Of a stretch of DNA of 64,000 bases, positions 51,611 through 60,760 are shown piece after piece. Below the pieces are notes generated by a model, which made no database searches, was not told the DNA's origin, and saw only the letters and a program-made list of their open reading frames with translations. The position numbers and the translations under genes were made by a program. The stretch is taken from positions 1-64,000 of the forward strand of contig JANWZS010000003.1 in the NCBI GenBank assembly GCA_025054855.1. Direction: 5' to 3'. The stretch's first letter is position 1. Each line of letters begins with the position of its first letter. The DNA is from Candidatus Nitrosocaldus sp. Its GTDB lineage: Archaea > Thermoproteota > Nitrososphaeria > Nitrososphaerales > Nitrosocaldaceae.

Positions 51611-53266
51611 TCACCCTGCTTCAGATACCTTACCAGCGTCATCTCTGCCCCCAGCAGCGATGCGTCTCCTGAGCATGCTCACCACATTCTCCCTCCCCAC
51701 ATCGATTATGTATGGTCCAAGCCTGGGGCCATACTCTGCACCTATTAGGAGCATGTACAGTAACCTGAAGAACTCCTTCGGCTCTATACCATGCTTCCTT
51801 GCAGTATCGAATACACTCGACTGTATCACCTTCGCATCATCACTACCATCTATAACCTGGATGAGGTCCTCTACGGCCATCTTCTGCCTCTCATCCAGTA
51901 CCATTGCTCTTAAAGAGTCTGACCTCTGCTGTAGCACCTCTAGAGCGTAAAGCCTAGCCTTGATCACCTTCTCCCTGAACCGCTCGGATACATCACTGCT
52001 CCTGAGCATACCATATGCCCTAAGCCTGTTGAGCACATACTCTACCTCCCTGCCTTCCATCGCAAGGGATGCCAGTTGGGCGAGCAGCATGTATGGTACA
52101 TGCTCGCCTGCCCTGCTTGGGGGCCTCCCATGGTTTATATACTCGTATATGCCCCTCTGCTTCACAACCTTCATCGCATCAGTACCAGCAGGGACCACGT
52201 TCATGGTACTGAAGTAAGTATCCTCTAGTCTATCGTACTCATCCTCAAGCCTTGGTATATCCTCAACACCAACATGCCTAGTACCTGCTATCCTCTTGAA
52301 GAGCAGGAGCATGAGTGACTCTGGGGTACCGTACCTCAGCCATACCTGGGGTGTGAACACATTACCAGCGCTCTTGCTTATCTTCCTCCCGCTCTTGTCC
52401 AGGAACATCTCATACCTGACGTGCAGTGGGTGCGCATAGTTGAGTATGTTATCAGAGACCCAGTCGTTAACCTTGACGCTATCCATTATATCCTTGCCAT
52501 AGGCCTCGAACCTTATGCCCAGAGCGCTCCACCTGGCAGCGAACTCCACCTTCCAGCTCAGCTTACCCTCCGCCTTGAATACATCGGCCTCTCCCCTGTA
52601 GCCACAGCCCTGAACCTGCTCCCTGCCTATCATCCCTCCCCTGCACTCGTACAGAACCCTGTGCTCATGCTCCAGATACTCATAAGCCTGAGCAAGGTAT
52701 ATCCTGCCGCAGTTTGAGCATATGGGGAAGTATGGCAGTACATGCTTGAACTTCTCCTGCCCCACAAGTTCTGCTATCTTCTCCCCTATGACCCTGGCAC
52801 TCCTGAGCAGCACATCTATCTCCCTGTTCAGTAGCCCCTGCCTGTACGCCTCATACCCGCTCTGGAACCTGTACCTTACGTTGAGCCTATCTAGAGCATC
52901 CATGAGCATGCTGGACATGTGCATGGCGTACGATGAGTGGCATGAGAACGGGTCGGGTATGTTGCAGACTGGCCTAGCTATGTGGTCCTTGAGCCATGCT
53001 GGTAGCCCGTGCGGGACCTTCCTCAACCCATCCATGTCATCGCTGTACGCTACAAGCTCAGCACTGTACCCCATATGCTCTAGGGCAAGTTTGACACCGT
53101 ATGCCCTGACGGCATCACCAAGGCTACCTATGTGTGGTATCCCAGACGCACCCAGCCCAGACTCTACCCTTATGAGCGATAGATCCCTTCCAAGCCTCTT
53201 CTCCCTCTCTACAAGTGCATGGGCGACCTTGTCCAGCCATGTGCCCTTGCCTATTATGCCATGCAT
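51611..53266 (-). CDS. lysS: Lysyl-tRNA synthetase, class I
   Basis: 551 residues. Class I signatures: S-G-I-P-H-I-G-S-L near residue 40 and K-I-S-K-S-A-G-N near 285; zinc-type C-S-N-C-G near 170 with a later C-R-G and C-G-Y. Many archaea use this class I enzyme in place of the class II LysRS. The ATG at 53266 follows GAAGGGTGA; a GTG at 53284 is also in frame. Confidence 0.95.
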   Translation of the reverse strand: MHGIIGKGTWLDKVAHALVEREKRLGRDLSLIRVESGLGASGIPHIGSLGDAVRAYGVKLALEHMGYSAELVAYSDDMDGLRKVPHGLPAWLKDHIARPVCNIPDPFSCHSSYAMHMSSMLMDALDRLNVRYRFQSGYEAYRQGLLNREIDVLLRSARVIGEKIAELVGQEKFKHVLPYFPICSNCGRIYLAQAYEYLEHEHRVLYECRGGMIGREQVQGCGYRGEADVFKAEGKLSWKVEFAARWSALGIRFEAYGKDIMDSVKVNDWVSDNILNYAHPLHVRYEMFLDKSGRKISKSAGNVFTPQVWLRYGTPESLMLLLFKRIAGTRHVGVEDIPRLEDEYDRLEDTYFSTMNVVPAGTDAMKVVKQRGIYEYINHGRPPSRAGEHVPYMLLAQLASLAMEGREVEYVLNRLRAYGMLRSSDVSERFREKVIKARLYALEVLQQRSDSLRAMVLDERQKMAVEDLIQVIDGSDDAKVIQSSVFDTARKHGIEPKEFFRLLYMLLIGAEYGPRLGPYIIDVGRENVVSMLRRRIAAGGRDDAGKVSEAG

Positions 53267-53395
53267 ATGCTCACCCTTCTCCACACCATATCATATGCAC
53301 AAGGGGGTTATGAAGGTACAGGAACATGCAAAGGGCACTAGATGAATGACTATATGATGATGGATGCTAGTGCTCTACTCTACGTGCATCATGGT

Positions 53396-55069
53396 TCAGA
53401 GCATCTTGGCCATGTATGGTCCATACCGCATGTAGCCCAACCTACCATAGTACTCCCTCGTGCCCACAGCGCTTATGACCAGTAGCCTATCCGCATGGAA
53501 CTCATCCCTCGCTATCCGCTCAGCCTCCTGCATGAGCATCCTACCGAATCCCCTGTGCTGGTAACTCCACTGATAGTGCCTGCTCAGTGGTATGACCTGC
53601 CCATACACGTGAAGCTCTCTAACTATACATGCGCCTCCCCTAACCTCTCCCCTGTGCGCATACCTGCTTGGCATCCTGAGCCTAAGGAAGCCGAAGAGCA
53701 GATCATGCTCCTCATCCTCATATGACAGGAATACCTCCCTCCCATCCCCTGCATCGTACTCCTCACGCATGAGCACTGCCCTGCTAGGGTCTACATCAAC
53801 GCCATTAAGCCCAGCCTCCCTGCACCTTATGCATCTACAGCGTAGGCCCAGCTCCCTAAGCCTCCTAAGTGCGAGCTGCCTGATATTCCCATGCCTTACC
53901 CCTGCCACTATCTCACTGCTATCTACCTCCCTCTGGATGCGCATTATCCTCACCCACCTCGGCACCATGCTCTTCATCCCTGCTATCAGGTCTATGAACT
54001 GCTCCTCATCGTACGGTCTGTACTCCCCCCTCCTGTAGAGTTCGTAGAGGGGTGTGCCCCTGAGCACCAGTGTAGGGTATATCTTGAGCATATCTGGCCT
54101 GAACCTAGGATCTGAGAAGAGCATCCTGAACTCCTCCATATCCTGCTCCATGCTTGAGCCTGGGAGACCAGGCATCATATGCGCAACTATCTTGTACCCT
54201 GCATCCCTTGCTACCCTGAACGCATCAACGACATCCTGTAGAGTATGCCCTCTATTGACCAGCCTATACACACCATCGTTCAGTGCCTGCACCCCGATCT
54301 CTACCCTGGTTATGCCGTAGGAGAGCATCAGGTCAACATGCTCCTGCCTGCAGTAGTCTGGCTTGGTCTCTACCGTGAACCCGACGTTCCTGACATCAGC
54401 ATGCTCATTATGTGCCATGGCATCATCCAGCGTGCTGCTCCTGAACCCGTTGAGGGCGTCGTAGCACGACTTTACGAACCACCTCTGATACTCCACTGGC
54501 ATGAAGAGGAACGTACCTCCAACTATAACCAGTTCTACCTTGCTAGTATAGTGCCCGTTCCTTGCTAGGGCATCCAACTTGGACCTTATCTGCATGTAAG
54601 GATCGTAACCGTACCTCATGGCAACTATGGTGGCTGGGGAGGATGCTGTGTAGCTGTTCGGTATGTTGACCTCAACGCCTCCAGGGCAGTATATGCACCT
54701 CCCATGTGGGCATGGATAGGGCTTCGGCATGACCGATATGACTGCTACACCAGATGCCGTCCTCGATGGCTTGACCATCAGGAGCATCCTGAGCCTAGCC
54801 AATAGATCACCCGACGGTCCTCCTGCATGCTCATCAACATCCCCATCCTCTCCCCCGCCATGATCATTAGGGTTGATGTCAAGATATGCAAGTATATCTG
54901 AGTTCCTTGGTAGTGTAGGCAGGGAGTACTTGCTCGCCACTGCCTTGATGACGCTCCTCACCCTCACCCTATCCATGCAGGGATCATCGAGCAGTGTCTT
55001 GACTATCTCCCTGCATGCAGCCTCATACACCCCCCTGCTGTCACTACTACTACTATTACCTACCTGCAT
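53396..55069 (-). CDS. elp3: Elp3-family radical SAM / GNAT tRNA-modifying enzyme
   Basis: 557 residues. The radical SAM cluster Cys are in C-P-H-G-R-C-I-Y-C-P-G-G near residue 118, followed by the Elp3 core (Y-T-S-K-V-E-L-V-I-V-G-G-T-F near 172; P-G-L-P-G-S near 297). The C-terminal GNAT domain has Q-H-R-G-F-G-R-M-L-M near 510, the acetyl-CoA-binding motif. Archaeal Elp3 makes cm5U at the tRNA wobble base. A Gly/Asp/Glu-rich insert lies near residues 68-90. AATTATAC lies about 26 nt before the ATG. Confidence 0.95.
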   Translation of the reverse strand: MQVGNSSSSDSRGVYEAACREIVKTLLDDPCMDRVRVRSVIKAVASKYSLPTLPRNSDILAYLDINPNDHGGGEDGDVDEHAGGPSGDLLARLRMLLMVKPSRTASGVAVISVMPKPYPCPHGRCIYCPGGVEVNIPNSYTASSPATIVAMRYGYDPYMQIRSKLDALARNGHYTSKVELVIVGGTFLFMPVEYQRWFVKSCYDALNGFRSSTLDDAMAHNEHADVRNVGFTVETKPDYCRQEHVDLMLSYGITRVEIGVQALNDGVYRLVNRGHTLQDVVDAFRVARDAGYKIVAHMMPGLPGSSMEQDMEEFRMLFSDPRFRPDMLKIYPTLVLRGTPLYELYRRGEYRPYDEEQFIDLIAGMKSMVPRWVRIMRIQREVDSSEIVAGVRHGNIRQLALRRLRELGLRCRCIRCREAGLNGVDVDPSRAVLMREEYDAGDGREVFLSYEDEEHDLLFGFLRLRMPSRYAHRGEVRGGACIVRELHVYGQVIPLSRHYQWSYQHRGFGRMLMQEAERIARDEFHADRLLVISAVGTREYYGRLGYMRYGPYMAKML

Positions 55070-55121
55070 GTACGTATGTGTAGATGTATGCTTGTATAAT
55101 TAAATATAGTGGTGCATCGGC

Positions 55122-56171
55122 TCATCTGCCAAACCTCACGCATGGTCTATCCACACCTGTACCGTTGAGCATAACACTCCCACCCAACCCATCTATGCAC
55201 ACCTCCCTGCTATCCTTCTTCACCATGTACACCTTCACCAGGATAACCCTGGAATCTATCTGCACCTCATCACTACCATCCCTGACCACCGAGGCCATGA
55301 CCCTACCATCATCGGTCACCACCTTGACCCTTGCCATAAAGCCCCCATCAGCGACTATCCTCACAGACCCTATATACAGGGAGGGTACATCGATGTGTAT
55401 GAAGGCCATCCTCCTACCCTCTACACTGCTCACATGTATGGTCTCTTTGGTATGTATCAGCTCATCCACATCTACCCTGTACACACCATCACCACCGTTA
55501 CCATCATCATTATCATCATACCTATCCAGTGTGTTAACCAGCATGCACGGATCACCGGAGGCTAGGCATACCCTGTATACACCAACAGGCAGAGTAACGC
55601 TTGTAGCATTATGGGTCCTAACACCATCGGCATCCACAACAGTCACCCTCCCTATCCTGCCCTCTGCGCCATCGAACACCATCTCCATCTTCTCCCTCCA
55701 CACCCAGTACGGGTAGAGGTCTGGCCTTATGTAGAGTTCGTCCTTGATAAGGTTGGATGTGAGGAATGCCCTCTGCACGGATATCCATGCTGTGTACCCA
55801 TCAACCCTAACACTGCACCAGAGGTAGCCCAGTAGCCTTCCATACCTATCCCTAGGCTCCAACCTGTCCACTAGCATGTATGCATGACCATCACTGCATA
55901 ACCCCTGCAGGTACGCCTTTGCATCCTTACCCAGGGGTTCCCTCAACTCATAAGCATTGTAGCCTACAAGCCTCACACTCTCACCCCTATCGAGGAGTCT
56001 GACGGTATCCCCATCGACCACGCTTATCCTGACGTACTCTGCGTCTGGGTGGTAGTGCTCGAGTATGATCAGATCTATAGCCCTAGCATCCACTGCGTTA
56101 GAATGCTGTAGCTGTGCTGGTAGCAGTACCAGCAGCATGGGTACTACCATCCTAGCATACATACCAATCAT
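55122..56171 (-). CDS. Exported staphylococcal-nuclease-like protein with beta domains
   Basis: 349 residues. Signal peptide (about 1-28). An SNase domain follows: V-D-G-D-T-V-R-L near residue 53, V-R-L-V-G-Y-N-A-Y-E-L near 66 with the catalytic Arg and Glu, and D-R-Y-G-R-L-L-G near 105 with the second catalytic Arg. The remaining 180 residues are beta-rich with a Gly/Asp/Asn-rich loop and no recognised family. It likely cuts external DNA or RNA for nutrients or defence. The ATG at 56171 is 26 nt from TTAATAG; other ATGs are at 56192 and 56162. Confidence 0.82.
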   Translation of the reverse strand: MIGMYARMVVPMLLVLLPAQLQHSNAVDARAIDLIILEHYHPDAEYVRISVVDGDTVRLLDRGESVRLVGYNAYELREPLGKDAKAYLQGLCSDGHAYMLVDRLEPRDRYGRLLGYLWCSVRVDGYTAWISVQRAFLTSNLIKDELYIRPDLYPYWVWREKMEMVFDGAEGRIGRVTVVDADGVRTHNATSVTLPVGVYRVCLASGDPCMLVNTLDRYDDNDDGNGGDGVYRVDVDELIHTKETIHVSSVEGRRMAFIHIDVPSLYIGSVRIVADGGFMARVKVVTDDGRVMASVVRDGSDEVQIDSRVILVKVYMVKKDSREVCIDGLGGSVMLNGTGVDRPCVRFGR

Positions 56172-56259
56172 GTATGATCTCTCGTATAGCATCTATTAAG
56201 ATTTATTCCATATACCCATCCTAGATGATAACTGTAGGCAGGGACCTGGTAGATAGCAC

Positions 56260-56293
56260 AAATAATAATAATAATAATAAAAATAAAAATAAA
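56260..56293. repeat. (AAT)n / (AAAAT)n repeat
   Basis: About seven AAT units followed by AAAAT units in the gap between the nuclease gene and the short conserved gene. Confidence 0.8.
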
Positions 56294-56310
56294 GATGAGG
56301 TTGTAATATG

Positions 56311-56511
56311 CTAAGATATTGATAGCTCAGGGAACGTTGCTTGAGGTACCTTCAGCTCGCTCTGCAGCTTCCTTATCTTCTGAGCATACTCTATCATCTT
56401 CTCCCTATCTCCCTGCACCTTGGCTATCTTGTACCCCTTCCAGGCCTTCCTCAATGCCCCCCACGTCTGTCCCACGGTGAACGTTGCCTTTGCCTCTCTC
56501 GCCTTTGGCAT
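56311..56511 (-). CDS. Short conserved-type hypothetical protein
   Basis: 66 residues, basic and largely helical: A-T-F-T-V-G-Q-T-W-G-A-L-R-K-A-W-K-G-Y-K-I-A near residue 10, then charged helices. I recall similar short proteins in other Thaumarchaeota but cannot verify that here. The frame runs up to 56694, but the upstream part lacks coding character; AT-rich ATAATAATCC lies about 26 nt before the ATG at 56511. Confidence 0.65.
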   Translation of the reverse strand: MPKAREAKATFTVGQTWGALRKAWKGYKIAKVQGDREKMIEYAQKIRKLQSELKVPQATFPELSIS

Positions 56512-56856
56512 GAGATGAGATAAAAGTATAGGATTATTATCGTTATAGTAGAAGATTGTTAATACCATAGTCAATTTGTGTTTATATCCACCCTTCTTGT
56601 ATGGCCTAACCCATCGGTTCATAATTCTGGCGAGATGTGCTGGAAGTTCCAGGTTAGAATATGTAATGCAGGTATCGCTATCAGATAGATTCATGCATGC
56701 TATGCATATCTATTTATGGTTCCCCAACCTCTGCCATACCTTATTACTATCGTGCTGTAATGATCATCAACTGATAGGGCATATACTATTCCATCCTCTC
56801 CATCACTCCCCTTCCCCTGCCCAATACTAATATACTGCCCTATCCCATGTTCCTAT

Positions 56857-57681
56857 ATGCAGAGACAGGACAGGGAGAAACTGAAGAAGACGCTCTTGGA
56901 TATGCTTGATAAGGATACAGAGTTCAGGCATGCCGTAGCAGGGCTGATAGGCTACAAGGAGATACTTGATAGGATAACCAGTCTGGAGGATAGGGTAGTC
57001 AGGTTGGAGGAGAGGATAGTAGCATTGGAGGAGAAGGTCGTTGCACTGGAGGAGAGGATAACCACTCTAGAGGAGAGGATAGTAGCATTGGAGGAGAGGA
57101 TAGTCAAGTTGGAGGAGAGGACTGCCACGATAGAGGAGGAGATCAGGAACCTTAGAAGGGATATGCTTGAAGGATTCAGGAGGCATGATGAGGAGTTCGC
57201 TAGGGTATGGAAGAGCATAGAGGATATGAGGAGGGATATGCTTGAAGGATTCAGGAGGCATGATATACTACTTCAAGAGCTGAGCATAAGCATAGGCTCT
57301 CTAGGTAGAAGGGTAGGCAGGGATATGGAGAGGCTCATACTTAACATATACAGGGACCAACTCGTGCAACTTGGCATAGATGAGGATAAGGCTAGGAGGT
57401 TCGAGTACACAGATGAGGCAGGGCTATACGGATTGAAGGGTAAGAGGTACGAATTCGATATAGTGATCAGCAACGATCATGCAGATATAATAGAGGTGAA
57501 GAGTCGAATGAGTGAGGAGGATATTGTTGTATTCTATGAGAAGGTCAACAGCATAAGGCCAGCCATAGGCTACAGTGTAAGGAGACTGGTAGCAGTGGCG
57601 GTGCACATGGATGCTGAGGCCCTAGACAAGGCCAAGGAGCTTGGTATAGAGTGTATATATGGTCATATAATTAGGGATTGA
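56857..57681 (+). CDS. Coiled-coil PD-(D/E)XK nuclease-like protein (DUF3782-like)
   Basis: 274 residues. An N-terminal helical part is followed by about nine heptads of the form L-E-E-R-I-V-A (residues 45-95), then two copies of R-R-D-M-L-E-G-F-R-R-H-D (near 98 and 126). The C-terminal domain has Y-E-F-D-I-V-I-S near 206 and D-I-I-E-V-K-S-R near 219, a PD-(D/E)XK core. The heptads are encoded by near-identical 21-nt units. The protein at 2-544 has the same layout. Probably a cytoplasmic nuclease or structural relative; biological role unknown. Confidence 0.75.
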   Translation: MQRQDREKLKKTLLDMLDKDTEFRHAVAGLIGYKEILDRITSLEDRVVRLEERIVALEEKVVALEERITTLEERIVALEERIVKLEERTATIEEEIRNLRRDMLEGFRRHDEEFARVWKSIEDMRRDMLEGFRRHDILLQELSISIGSLGRRVGRDMERLILNIYRDQLVQLGIDEDKARRFEYTDEAGLYGLKGKRYEFDIVISNDHADIIEVKSRMSEEDIVVFYEKVNSIRPAIGYSVRRLVAVAVHMDAEALDKAKELGIECIYGHIIRD

Positions 57682-57809
57682 TATAGATATCATGTTATCC
57701 TAATCGTATAACGCTAAGACCGCTCTACCGCATACAGATACATGTAGTACCTTACGAGTCATTGCCCATATATGTATCGAGGTTGGATGGCTATGGCATA
57801 TTGAGTGAG

Positions 57810-57883
57810 TGGGTGCGGGCGGACTCGAACCGCCGACCACCTGCGTGTAAGGCAGGTATCCTAACCATCTAGACGACGCACCC
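57810..57883 (-). tRNA. tRNA-Val (TAC)
   Basis: Minus-strand cloverleaf: acceptor GGGTGCG/CGCACCC, anticodon stem CCTGC/GCAGG with loop CTTACAC (anticodon TAC), T arm GGCGG-TTCGAGT-CCGCC. CCA is not encoded. No intron. Confidence 0.96.
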
Positions 57884-57992
57884 CCAATCGATACCCAACA
57901 ATCTCCTTCCTATTATAATAAATAATCTTTACTTGCATAAGTATCCAGTATTACATACAAACATTGACATACACATACCCTACTCCAATGGT

Positions 57993-59411
57993 ATGGAGAG
58001 TGAAGTGATAAGGCAGGGTGTAGATAGCAGGGAGCGCATGGCAGAGAACCTGCTAGATAGATTCCTTGACACGAGACCAACATCACTACTGATCCGGGGT
58101 CCGCCTGGGGCAGGGAAGACCACGCTTGCCCTGGAGTTGCTGAGGGCTAGCAATAGACCAGGATACTACATCTCAACTAGGGTATCACTGAAGAGGATAA
58201 GGGCACAGTTCCCCTGGGTCGCAGACCTCCTCAAGGATGAGTACACCATCACCAGCACCAACGATGTTCATGATGGTAGTAACCATGATGGCAATGTGCC
58301 AGTGGTGGATGCCAGGCTCGGCAGTGCTAGGGGCATACTCGAGAGGGTGCTAGACTTTATATTCATGCATCGTAGCAGTGTGATAATACTCGACAGTTGG
58401 GATGCGATAGCGAAGGAGGCTGATAAGAACGAGAGGCTCAAGGCAGAGAAGAGCATGGTCTACATGGCAGATGCCAACGATGGCATGCTGATATTCATAA
58501 GTGAGGAGCCAGAGGAGAATACGGTATCTTACCTGGTCGATGGCGTCATAACGCTCGATATGGAGTACAGGGATGGGTTCAGGATGAGGAAGATGATGTT
58601 CGATAAGATGAGGGGTGTCGAGGTGAAGCACAGCATGGTACCATACACACTCAAGGGCTCAAGGTTCACACCACTGCCCGTTGGCATAAGTTACAGCTAT
58701 CCCGAGCACCCAAGGTACTTCGAGCATATAACTGCCAGGGATGGGTTCATATCAACGGGCAACAGGGACCTGGACGAGGCCCTCCATGGAGGGATAAAGA
58801 AAGGTAGCATAGTGCTACTTGAGAGGGATCAGAGCGTGAGCAAGAGCTATATAACGCATCTATTCGCATGCCTAGTACTCAACGCACTCAGGAGCGGGAT
58901 ACCAGCGTTCACCACGCCAGCACCATACGTGCCAGTGAAGAGCATCATGAAGTACATAAAACCGTTCTGCAGGCGTGAGGAGATCAGGCTCTACACCATC
59001 TTCACCAAGGATGAAGAGCATAATGATGATGTCAATGTATGCAGGTTGACCGACGATGCAACTCTCAACGTGAATCAGACATGCAGTCTATACATGAGTG
59101 CAATAAACAGGTACAGGAGCGCATTGCTCACATGCGATACATCGCTTGCAACTGTGAACTACAACTTGGATGATGTACTCAACGGGATGAAGAAGGTGAA
59201 GGCAAGTGATGGCATCCTGCTGATGATAAGTGGCAAGGACTCGCCACTCTTCAACGCTGTGCAGAGTGTATCGGATGTGCACATGAGGATATGGGAGGAG
59301 AATGGAGTTACCATGCTCAGATTGGTAAGGCCATACAATGGTGTCTATGCCATGCTGCTTGAGAGCAGTGCCAAGGGTTACCCAGCGTACAGGCTGATAG
59401 AGGTGGTATAA
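57993..59411 (+). CDS. KaiC/GvpD-like RecA-fold ATPase
   Basis: 472 residues from ATG 57993 (492 from TTG 57933). The first RecA-like domain has Walker A G-P-P-G-A-G-K-T-T near residue 35 and Walker B S-V-I-I-L-D-S-W-D near 130. The second domain (from about 245) begins I-S-T-G-N-R-D-L-D-E-A-L-H-G-G-I, typical of KaiC/GvpD repeats, but its P-loop is degenerate (E-R-D-Q-S-V-S-K-S). Thus one active and one inactive module. The promoter (TATTATAATAAATAATC, 57911-57927) lies closer to the TTG. It is followed without a gap by a small gene and then a prepilin peptidase. Confidence 0.8.
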   Translation: MESEVIRQGVDSRERMAENLLDRFLDTRPTSLLIRGPPGAGKTTLALELLRASNRPGYYISTRVSLKRIRAQFPWVADLLKDEYTITSTNDVHDGSNHDGNVPVVDARLGSARGILERVLDFIFMHRSSVIILDSWDAIAKEADKNERLKAEKSMVYMADANDGMLIFISEEPEENTVSYLVDGVITLDMEYRDGFRMRKMMFDKMRGVEVKHSMVPYTLKGSRFTPLPVGISYSYPEHPRYFEHITARDGFISTGNRDLDEALHGGIKKGSIVLLERDQSVSKSYITHLFACLVLNALRSGIPAFTTPAPYVPVKSIMKYIKPFCRREEIRLYTIFTKDEEHNDDVNVCRLTDDATLNVNQTCSLYMSAINRYRSALLTCDTSLATVNYNLDDVLNGMKKVKASDGILLMISGKDSPLFNAVQSVSDVHMRIWEENGVTMLRLVRPYNGVYAMLLESSAKGYPAYRLIEVV

Positions 59412-59744
59412 GTGCAGAGCCAGCAGGATACCAGCAGTGATGAGTTCGTAGCAAGGGTAGGTAACCTGGTCAGGGAGCACCTGACCAAGGTCCTTGGGAG
59501 GAGTACAGTACTCGTGATAGACTCATGGCTTAAGCAGAGGGGGTGCAGGGGGCTAGAGGAGGTATGCGTAGACCCAGAGAAGGTGAAGATCTACCTGCAC
59601 ATGATATTCAGGGATGCTGCCATACTGCTTGAGAATGAGGTTGCTAGGGCACTCGAGGAGGAGTTCCTTGCACTGCCAGGGCAAGACGGACGTTCAGATA
59701 GGATAAAGGCCATAGTAGGGAAGCTCAGATCAACCAACAGATGA
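59412..59744 (+). CDS. Small helical protein of the KaiC-like operon
   Basis: 110 residues from GTG, starting at the base after the ATPase stop; GAGGTGG precedes it. Mostly helical: V-A-R-V-G-N-L-V-R-E-H-L-T-K-V-L near residue 13, then V-K-I-Y-L-H-M-I-F-R-D-A-A-I-L-L near 58. No recognised family. Zero spacing implies it works with the ATPase. Confidence 0.7.
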   Translation: MQSQQDTSSDEFVARVGNLVREHLTKVLGRSTVLVIDSWLKQRGCRGLEEVCVDPEKVKIYLHMIFRDAAILLENEVARALEEEFLALPGQDGRSDRIKAIVGKLRSTNR

Positions 59745-59757
59745 CCAGCCTATAGCC

Positions 59758-60492
59758 ATGATACCAGACATCTTCCCCCCTATGTATGCTATCAACATAG
59801 CTGTATGTGTGGCCATGCTTGTAGTTGCATCTCTCATGGATATAAGGAGGAGGGAGGTGAGTGATTGGGTATGGGTAATAGCAGGGGCCGTAGGGATAGG
59901 AGTGATGGTGATAGGAGTTGCGTACATACCTGTACTCCCTGTACAGTCTGATGAGTCGGTAATCAAGTATATCACGAGCATATGCATCACAGCACCATTG
60001 GCCTACATTGCCTACAGGTGGGGACTCTTCGGTGGTGCAGATGCCAAGGCACTAGTAGTTATAAGCATACTAGTACCCTCGTATCAGATGCAGTACAGCA
60101 TACACGGTATACCAGCGTTAACTGTACTGACTAACGCATCGCTCTTGACCATAGTCAACTTACTGCACAACGTAGCCAGGAACTCACTTGCCATGCTCAG
60201 GGGTAAGGACCTCTTCGATGGCATGGATGAGCCACTGCATAGGAAGATGCTTGCATTCATGTTGGGCTTCGTCACGAGGCCAAAGGGTTACATGTTTGCG
60301 CTGGAGGAGGTTAGGGATGGGAGGAGAGTGCTCAGTCTATCACCAAAGGCATACAGTGATTTTGCAGGGCATGATGGGGAGATATGGGTTACTCAGGCAC
60401 TACCATTCATAATCTACATCACTATAGGGTTCGTAATCATGCTGTGCGCTGGGGACCTCTTAGCCTATCTCTTCCACTCACTCCCCGTATAA
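59758..60492 (+). CDS. Prepilin/preflagellin peptidase (A24 family)
   Basis: 244 residues with about six membrane helices. The two catalytic aspartates are visible: S-L-M-D-I-R-R-R-E-V near residue 27 and the G-G-A-D-A-K motif near 93 (G-x-x-D). Such enzymes cut class III signal peptides of archaellins and type IV pilins before the hydrophobic helix. It starts 13 nt after the small helical gene, so it is likely cotranscribed with the KaiC-like ATPase. No pilin or archaellin gene is in the window. Confidence 0.88.
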   Translation: MIPDIFPPMYAINIAVCVAMLVVASLMDIRRREVSDWVWVIAGAVGIGVMVIGVAYIPVLPVQSDESVIKYITSICITAPLAYIAYRWGLFGGADAKALVVISILVPSYQMQYSIHGIPALTVLTNASLLTIVNLLHNVARNSLAMLRGKDLFDGMDEPLHRKMLAFMLGFVTRPKGYMFALEEVRDGRRVLSLSPKAYSDFAGHDGEIWVTQALPFIIYITIGFVIMLCAGDLLAYLFHSLPV

Positions 60493-60672
60493 CAAATAAA
60501 AAAAGTTTTTGTGGCTTTATTGCTTCTCTGCAGTCCAAGGCTAGATCCTGCAGTGCTCAGCGATCTTTTTGGGTTTAGATGTACAGTATACCGGTAACTA
60601 TATAAATATTTTGGTCAATTCTGGTTGATAGCTAGAGGAATTTTCCTTAATCAGGATAATCGCTAATTTTAT

Positions 60673-60686
60673 GCTGTTTATACAGC
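60673..60686. promoter_or_regulatory. GCTGT-TTAT-ACAGC inverted repeat upstream of the ABC permease
   Basis: Perfect 5-bp arms around TTAT, in an AT-rich gap of about 270 bp. The permease promoter (GATTAATATATG, about 60730-60741) lies downstream, 25 nt from its ATG. Possible operator for an activator or repressor. No riboswitch consensus was recognised in the gap. Confidence 0.35.
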
Positions 60687-60760
60687 AAAAAGACAGAGTT
60701 CCTATTATATACTTAACTCCATCACCACGATGATTAATATATGACTCTACAGGAGCATTC

